In this document: piece by piece, positions 56,177 to 64,000 of the stretch | Position numbering within the stretch: position 1 is the first letter of the stretch | Layout of the letters: every line of letters begins with the position of its first letter | NCBI RefSeq assembly: GCF_932526225.1 | Contig: NC_064044.1 | Span: 4,206,592 to 4,270,591 of the forward strand | DNA: 64,000 nucleotides | Source of the DNA: Nematostella vectensis | Taxonomy: Eukaryota > Cnidaria > Anthozoa > Actiniaria > Edwardsiidae | Reading direction: 5' to 3' | Program-made: the position numbers and the translations under genes | Notes under the pieces: generated by a model | Database searches by the model: none | What the model was told of the DNA's origin: nothing | What the model saw: only the letters and a program-made list of their open reading frames with translations

Positions 56177-59100
56177 ATGCCTCAGCTTCCTAGGAATTCC
56201 ACTGACGATTTCGGCGCAGATGACGAAGTTAAAGAATACAAACACGAGGATGGTGAAGGCGAAGAGAACGGGGCCACTCTCGACTTGGTCAATGACATTA
56301 AGACCGATCTTATAAAAAAAGAGGCCGAGCACCAAAGTGGGGTAAGTCGGACTTGCTATGGCCACCTTCGTACGAGGTTTGCACGCCGTGATTCTGGTAC
56401 TTTGAAGGCTGCCTATTTTGGCCGGCGCAATAGCGGCTCACTGACCGTCACTACACACTTCGAGTCGCAAAGCGGCAAAGCTCAAAGTAATAGACACAAA
56501 ATCGTATTGTTTGGCAAAATAGTAAATAAACTTTAAGATAGGACCTGTATATCAATTTTGAGGGCTCCAATCTATAAAAACTTTAGACAACTGCTAATGC
56601 ACGTTTAAATCTGCTATCCTTGCAAATTTTAGCTGGGTACGATGAATGGAGTATTTTCTAGGACCACAGTTTGAAAATTCTATGTTCGCGGTCTCGAGAG
56701 TCAAAGAGATGCCGACAGTTCTAACGCGGCGGCCTTTCCGTAAACCGTCGGTTCGTTGTAGACTTATATTAACATGTAATAAACTCGGAAAAAAAAGCTA
56801 CTAGTTTAAAAACATTTGTGGATCCAGCAACTTTAGTGCTTCGCGGTATTTAAGTTTCGAGCAGTTTTTATCTGGTCCTGAGGGTTAATTTCCCCTACTC
56901 CCTTTACCGTACTAATGTGTCCCCATACACATGTACCGGCGTATAGAGTTTCACTGTCAACTTCTATAAAGCCGACTATATTGTTGATGTATGAGTTTGC
57001 AATTGAAAAAACTACATTTCACCCTGGTTTTCTGGTCACTCTGACCTAGCACGGTCTGATCTTCCTCATTTATTTTTTAATGGTGACGATCGGAATCGAT
57101 TATTGTTTTTTATGTCTCGATTTATTTCAGCCGAGCAGCGATTTGTCGCTACATAAAAAGCTTTCTTCGCCGTAAAGTTCCTTGAAGTATTTTTGTTAGA
57201 TTTTTGTATCTTTAGTGAGTTCTGGCATGATAACTATACGTCCAACTGTACTACTGGATTCATGGACTTGAGGACAACAGCAAAATATACCAATTATTTC
57301 ACTAAAAGAAGGAGGCTATTCATCCGTAAGAAAAACATTTCGATGGCGAATCTTAAGAAGGCCATTCTACTGCTGCCACTTTTTCGAATCGTAACATTTT
57401 CATGCAAAAATGTTTCTCAGATTCGCGTTTAGCTCTAATTATACCTGAGTGAAAAAAAATACGCCATTAAAGACTATGTAACCTCTGATGTATTAAAAAA
57501 CCTTGCTATTTCGTTGAGAAATGGGCTTTAAAGTCTCTCGCCTCTACTTTTAGGTAACCGTTTATAAAATAAAATAAAAATGTAAGCGCAAAAATGTATT
57601 TTTACGCTGAAAGATTGTTTTATTGGGTAGTTTACGTTTTCCTCCATGCATTTTCGAGTTTCTTATTTACTCGTTAGCTCAATTTCTGGGGTTTTCGTTT
57701 ACTTTGAACTTAAAAAGGTGACGATTTGAACAAGTGATTGCATTTCTTCAAACGCAATGTTCTTCCCACAAGAACGCCATAGAAATACTTGCTTTTTTTT
57801 ACAAAACGCCCCATCTTACAGATTTTGACTTTTGGATCTTACAATAGGGAGCGAACGAATTTTTATCTAGAAATTTTTGCCCCACGCGAGCTCGATTTTG
57901 CACACTGGGTGTATTTTTCTCGAGTTTTTATCCACGCCTGTCATATGTCTTTTTATTTTTCGTGAAGATATATAATTTTTAAATTTTCTTAACAGAGTTA
58001 TCTCTATTGTTGTCAGGTTTCTTCAGAGTTACTGTTTAAAACAACAATTATCATTATAGTCTCCGTTTTCGGCTATAAACGCAGCAAGAAAGGTAGATTT
58101 TATCGCCGGGGTACGACTTTCATGTCGATTCAAACAAAAAAGGTTCAAAAGTAAACTTTTGATTTACATTTTTTTTCTAAATCTAAAACATCTTACTGGT
58201 GTGCAAATAAGATGTTTATGTTGGAGTCAGTGGTGAGAATATCTTCCACATATAGATTTAATTTTTATTGCCTCAACCCTTTAGCAGAAATTGGTTATTT
58301 AGTCCTCCCTGTATGCTAGGCTAACACAGCTGGGGACCCTGTATAATCGAAAGCAGCCACACAAACTTTCCAATATGCAAGCAACAAACAATATGGCAAG
58401 CCAGCTAATGCTATGTAATTAAGAGCAACACCCATAACTGGTAACCTTACTTGATAGGAGAAATACTTTATACTGTTTCAAATTTGATTTTTTTAAAGAT
58501 AGAATATGTACTTTTGTAAGCTGTTGTTTTAAGGTTAGGCCTGGGATAAAAGTAGTTCTCAATGTCTGTTTTCCTTGATTAAGTTTTGGAATCACTTTAA
58601 AGTTATTTAGTTTTCTATTGAATCTATGGACAGGTGTCCGGCTAACAGTTTTACAAATTAATGTTATTGTATTTTAAGCCAATTTGCATTAGCAACAAGT
58701 ATTGAATGCTTTTAAAGGCATTGTGATAAACTGTTCTTTATGTTTCTAGTAGTCATTCGTCAACCTTTTTCCAGCATTTTAGCCATTTGGGCCTGACAAA
58801 GGGCTTTCCCATTTTGTTTATTTATACTATTTTTTTCTTCTCACTGCTAGATTTAAATACAACTAATATATGTCAGGAAAATAGATGTGCGTAAATAGTT
58901 TGTGAAATAAATGAGGATGAATTCAAATGGCAAGAGTTGGCTTCTGCCCCTGGATTAATTCTATTACTTCAATACCGTATAATAAACCAGGTGGTATTTT
59001 TGTTGAGACGCTTACATGAAAAAAAGCAGTTCAATAAATAAATCAAAATATGAAGTTCAAAGTTTTGGTCTCCTTTAAAAACTTGATTTACTTTATCAAC

Positions 59101-62100
59101 AGCAAGAAACCAAGACACCATCGGCTGATTCCAGCAATGCACCTATCGCCCAGTTACTAACCTTCCAGGATCGCTATAATGATCACCTAATGCCTGGACC
59201 TGGTTACCATAGAAACCAGCATGGTAGTGACAGTAAACACATGCGCAGCTCTCAGGCATCGAGCGGTATATTTCATCCTGGTCACCCTGGTTACACAACT
59301 GCTGTGGCAGGACAATATCCTTACGTTTACCCGCCTGGAATTAAACCTGAGGGGAGATATTACCACGACCCTGCACTGTGGTAGGTTCGAATTAGTTTTC
59401 ATTAACTCTGAGATTGCAAGTATGAAGTGTACCAAAGTGTGCAGAGATGCAATGAATCGCATAGATGTTTTTATCTTGAGGAATGAAAATGGTTGTAGCA
59501 AGTTTTGATCTAATCTGTCATCTTCATCTTTCCCTCCCTAAAGGCCACACCATGGTATACCTCAGGGGTCCCCTCAGTACCACCCGGCATACCCTCCCCC
59601 AGTGTCTGCTACCACAGCGGGCATACAGAGACTATCGCACCAGGCCATGACAGGCGACCCCCGTGCCGGAGTACATTGCGGCCCAGCTCCTCCTCCTAAT
59701 CATTCAGTCATTACAAGAGCACCATCTTCGTGTGTCGCTGGAAGGTATGTGAAGACTGGTATTTTCCGTGGCGCACAAAAGGAGTGAATTTTCACTGATT
59801 TGGGCCAGTGCCCGCAAAGAGGGAGAGGCAGAGGAGGCTAGAATCCCCCCACCCCACCCCCCACCCCGCTCTGCCCGTTGTCATTTTGCCAGTACTCTGC
59901 TATGGTGATCCTAGACCTCTTCTTGTGTTTGGAGACCTCTGTGGCCTATGCAAGCTCATTGTCTTTTCCTAAAGGAGTTAAGGGGACATTACAACAAAAG
60001 GCTTGCCCAAGGATGTGCTCTTGTATTCAACAAGGGTATGACAAGAAAGAAAGCCTTAAATAACCACAGTTTTCTTTCTCTATTACTTTATGCAGTGTCT
60101 TTCACTATGAGTGAAGAACAGCTACTGTAGCAAGATATTAGGCTATACATTTTTTTTTTATTTTTTTTTATTTTTTTGTGTGTGTGTCATGGGAAGAGGG
60201 GGGTTGTGGAAAAAAGCTTTTCACCTGGATTTGTGAAAGAAAATCTTGGAATTCTAAGAAAATTATGGGGAGCTGGCATTAGTGAGAACTTATGATAGAG
60301 TAAATACCATTTTCTTCTTACAATTAAATTTAATCATTAATGTCTAATGTATATATTGATATTAATTCATTATCCAATTTACTTAACAGCACCTACACCT
60401 CAGCAGAAATCGAAATGATGGAGCGAGACAGCAAATTACAGCTGCAACATATCAAAAAACCTCTCAATGCATTCATGCTCTATATGAAAGACATGAGACC
60501 TAAAGTTGTCGCAGAGTGCACTCTAAAAGAAAGTGCTGCCATTAACCAGATACTTGGCAAGAAAGTGAGTATTTTTCCTTCTCTTTTATAACACCAGGGA
60601 AGAAATAAGTTATTTATATTGGCTATTAATCTACATGCATTAAAAATTATAAAAATGGCTAGTTAGAAGTACTGATACAGTATTTTCTTATGGGTTCTCA
60701 TATCTGAAGCCATTAAAATCAAGACAAATGAGGTTAATGATATTGGTTCTATGTGGTGTAAAAAAGATTCATTTCAGAATCTATTACTGGTGGTATAGTT
60801 TGTAAATATGGAGAGCACACACCCCTAGAAATTCTTTTTATACAGCATGATATTGAATTCCATTCTAAGGGGTGAGAAAGGTGTTTTATTCTTCTGTTAA
60901 AAACCTCTAACAAGAAAGCCCTCTATTTTAACACTCAGAAGTCCCCCATTCCAATTCATTAGTCAAATATAACCTTTTCAAAGAAGATGCTTCTTGCAAC
61001 TGGTATTCTGAATGTGTTAGCTTTATAGAGTATTCACATTCATATTTGAGCTATACCCAACCCTATTTTTGTCAAATTTGGCAATTTTTAACCATGTGAA
61101 AACTGATTGGCTGATCACAATCCTCTTGGGTTTCAGTCAGTGCCTCAAGAGGAACACCCATACTCGCAGGTTAAGAAACTTTTTTATTTAGTTCGAATTA
61201 TGATATTTATATGCTGATTATAATATATTGTCACTAATCTTATTAACATTTGGTTTGGTGAACTTTTAAAGTCAAATCTGAATTTAAAAAAAATATGTGT
61301 AACCCTCCTGTGATTTTGGTCTTATCCTGTTTTGCTTAATTTGAGTTATGATATTATTTGTGATAATATTGTATTGTTACTCATCTTGTTGATATTTGAT
61401 TTTTTGAACTCAGTATAACCCAACACAAAGTAGTTTTTTCCTCACCTTCTTGATTTTATCTTTCTTATAATGACTTGTAGCTTTCTGTTTATGAATTTGA
61501 TTCTTGACATATAATGACCTTCAGTTTCTCTCACTTAGTTTGCTTTTTGGGTCACAAGGCATACACCACTTTTCCTTATTCTTCTTTTCTTGCTGGAGTT
61601 TTCTTTTTCTTTATTTACATCAAGACTAATGTACCTTAATGTGTGTACAGTTATTGTGTATTAGTTGTATTCCCTATACTGACATAGACGGGTAGTGGGG
61701 GAGGGGGGGGGTGGGGAGGCGGACTATAAAGAGAGGGGGGTACCAGAAAATGTTTACTCAGTACAGTACAGAGATCTCATTTTTATACAGCCTCTGTCAG
61801 CAGCCATTTTGTTACCCTGGCAAAATACCAAATGTCAAAAAGCATCCATTGCCATCTGTTGATTTGGGGAAGCCAATGCAATATTTTCAATAGAATTTGA
61901 AGAATAAAGTATTAAACTTTGTTTTAAAATGGTTATTTCATGATTTCAGCAATTATGTGCCTTGCAATATTAAATAAAAAATAACATAGGTGTGGCTGAC
62001 ATGGGCTCTTTAATAACTGTTGATTATGAATTGTTATTGTTGAATATAATGTATAATTATCCCTTGATGTTTATCTACCAGTAATAGGATAGGGAAGGCC

Positions 62101-63664
62101 TCTTGAAAATGGCAAAACGTCATATTTCATTTTTACCCTGGCACTACAATGCCCCTCACACAAAAAAGTTTCCTATTAAAGATCATTAAATTGCATTTCA
62201 AAATATCCAGGATGGGCTATTCTTATCCAATGACAGATCACCTGGAAATTATCATTTCTCAATGTTGTGAGTTTTGTGAAGATATTTTGGTACCTTACAT
62301 ACAGAGTTCTTTAACCTGTTTGCCCCGCAATTTCAGTGGCACGCCCTGGACAGATCAGAACAAGCAAAGTACTATGAGATGGCAAGAAAAGAACGGGCGC
62401 TGCACCTACAGTTATACCCAGGATGGAGCGCAAGGGATAATTACGCACAACAAGGGAAGAAGAAGAAGAGAAAAAGAGATAAGTCTCAAGGTAAGGCCAG
62501 CTGCAGTAGGACTATGATAAAGGTGGTCGCGACGGTTGTGTTCTTCATTATGATGGTTATTTCTTTAATGATGGTGGTTATGAGGGGAAGCGTATTATGA
62601 TGATGGTTATATTGATGACAAACATGCTAATTATGATGATAGTAATATTGATGACAAACATGCTTATTATGATGATAGTAATATTGATGACAAACATGAT
62701 GTTTTGATGCATGTTATTGATGGGGATATAGTGTTCAAATTATTTTCGAGCTTTTTTATGACGAAGAATTCTTTTTGACATGTTGATGATGAAAATGATG
62801 ATCTTGACGTTTTGATGATGTTAATGATGATGACAATAGATGTCATTTCAACATGATGATGATGGTAATAATGATAATATAGTGATGTTAATGATGATGA
62901 CCATAGATGTCTTTTTGACATGATGATGATGATAATGATAATATAGTGATGTTAATGATGATGACCATAGATGTCTTTTTGACATGATGATGATGATAGT
63001 GATAATATAGTGATGTTAATGATGATGACAATAGATATCATTTTGACATAATGATGACCATAGATGTATTTTTGACATGTAGAAGTTTTGATAATGATGA
63101 TGTTGATGAAAATGGTGATGATACTGGGGATGATGATGATGATTATAAAAAAAGATATTGATGGTGACAATGGTGAGGAAGCTGATGATGAAGATGTTGG
63201 TGATGATGATGATGATGTTGATGATTATACCTAGATGTCTTTTTCACATCTATAATGATCTATAATGATGATAACTTGTCTCTGACCTTCACCAATACTT
63301 TGTAGAAATCACCAACCCCAAAAAATGTCGTGCAAGATATGGTCTGGATCGACAACACGAATGGTGCAAACCCTGCAGGTAATTATCACACATTTTCTTA
63401 TTTTATATCACAAACAGACCTACCACATCATAGCTGATTGTGACAAAGTTTCCCTCTATCTTACTGTATTCTAAGTCTTGATTTGCTTTACTTTCCAGAC
63501 GGAAAAAGAAGTGTGTACGCTTCCTTGCCGGTAACAATGATGGTGCGGTCGGGGGTCTTGGTGAAATGGACTCAGAAAACCTTGATATAAGCGGTGGCTC
63601 TAACTCCCCTCCCCCTCCCTCCACAACAACAGCCACAAGTAATCCAGTAACATCAGACACTTAG
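56177..63664 (+). CDS. TCF: TCF/LEF transcription factor with C-clamp (Wnt/beta-catenin effector)
   Basis: Seven exons: 56177-56341, 59103-59380, 59544-59744, 60390-60564, 62337-62490, 63306-63378, 63499-63664 (TAG); 1212 nt, 403 residues; phases 0,2,2,0,1,2 agree. Residues 1-55 hold the beta-catenin-binding domain ([12 protein letters not shown], then [15 protein letters not shown]). Residues 56-230 are a Pro/His/Gly/Tyr-rich linker where Groucho-type co-repressors bind in this family. The HMG box (about 234-302) starts [15 protein letters not shown] and contains [14 protein letters not shown] and [10 protein letters not shown], followed by the basic tail KKKKRKR. The C-clamp (about 328-357) keeps all four cysteines: [18 protein letters not shown]. 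The C-terminus is short, with no CtBP-type PLSL motif. It is the nuclear effector of canonical Wnt signalling. An additional exon in the 2.8-kb first intron is possible but none was recognised. Confidence 0.96.
56342..59102 (+). other. TCF intron 1, nothing recognised
   Basis: 2.76 kb, AT-rich, phase 0 at both ends. No additional exon or repeat was seen. Confidence 0.6.
60565..62336 (+). other. TCF intron 4, nothing recognised
   Basis: 1.8 kb, T-rich, with one G-rich patch at 61695-61745. It splits the HMG box after ILGKK. Confidence 0.6.
62555..63240 (+). repeat. (GAT)n-rich intron with about 62-bp tandem units (TCF intron 5)
   Basis: GATGTTAATGATGATGACC, then ATAGATGTCTTTTTGACATG recurs at about 62830, 62890, 62950 and 63010, embedded in GAT triplets. 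Confidence 0.8.
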
Positions 63665-64000
63665 TCCATACCTTCAGAGAATTAATAATAAATTTTAGCA
63701 GAAACCTGTACAGAATGTAGAATATAGAGTATCATGTACATTATTCCCGTAAAACGTTATCTGTTTTAAATACTCCCATAAGCGTATGCTTGTTGCTGTA
63801 TACATAACAAGGGGTGTTTGGTTAATGGTTTCAGTTTTTTTTTTAACAGAGCTTATATTATGAGAAATGTTAGTTCTGGATATGATAACTGCAATTCCCA
63901 TGCAAAGTCAATTGCTTTATCATTAACGAAAAGTCAAGTTATTATTTTTTTTGTACTGGTTTGCCTATAATTTCTTGAAATACTTTTCAAGAAATAAAAC
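63665..64000 (+). terminator. TCF 3'UTR with two polyadenylation signal candidates
   Basis: AATAAA at 63687-63692 (23 bp after the stop) and at 63993-63998, at the very end of the window. Confidence 0.45.

Overview
This is eukaryotic, intron-rich metazoan nuclear DNA. The gene content and divergence fit an early-branching animal, most likely a sea anemone (Nematostella-like). The species is an inference from protein character; no search was run. Six protein-coding genes can be reconstructed exon by exon. Exon phases agree at every junction, and every complete gene gives a total divisible by three. There are no prokaryotic operons, CRISPR arrays or convincing tRNA/rRNA genes.

Region 1-26.5 kb: two tandem ionotropic glutamate receptor (iGluR) paralogues on the + strand. 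The first (1-7402) is cut by the window edge and starts in transmembrane segment M1. The second (11995-26451) looks almost complete: 17 exons and 880 residues, with amino-terminal domain, S1, M1, pore, M3, S2, M4 and a tail ending TTDL. Region 27.9-32.5 kb: a minus-strand GHITM-type mitochondrial Bax-inhibitor-family protein and a plus-strand POLR2K (RPB12-type subunit of RNA polymerases I, II and III), divergently arranged with 449 bp between their start codons. Region 34.3-40.1 kb: the SNARE VTI1A. Region 40-56 kb: about 16 kb of AT-rich sequence with repeats, two TATA/Inr promoter candidates and one small unrecognised reading frame. Region 56.2-63.7 kb: a TCF/LEF Wnt effector with beta-catenin-binding domain, HMG box and complete C-clamp.

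The most unusual feature is in the iGluR pair. Four introns contain tandem arrays whose repeat unit copies an exon's last bases plus its 5' splice donor: about 46 copies of 37 bp, about 33 of 52 bp, about 25 of 75-107 bp, and 3-5 of about 75 bp. In the third array each unit also carries a pyrimidine-rich AG acceptor, so every unit looks like a 20-nt micro-exon. Two introns carry duplicated acceptor/exon-start blocks, and the stop codon region of the second receptor is repeated in its 3' flank. Equivalent introns of the two paralogues do not share the same array, so the events look independent. In all four donor arrays an in-frame stop sits inside or directly at the donor, so read-through ends translation at once.

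Other points: several inverted-repeat (MITE-like) elements, one with TAA target duplications and one Harbinger-like remnant with a MADF-like reading frame; two TCF sites next to helper-like GC motifs just upstream of the TCF gene itself; a candidate alternative first exon that could give a TCF isoform without the beta-catenin-binding domain; and changed ligand-pocket residues in both receptors.
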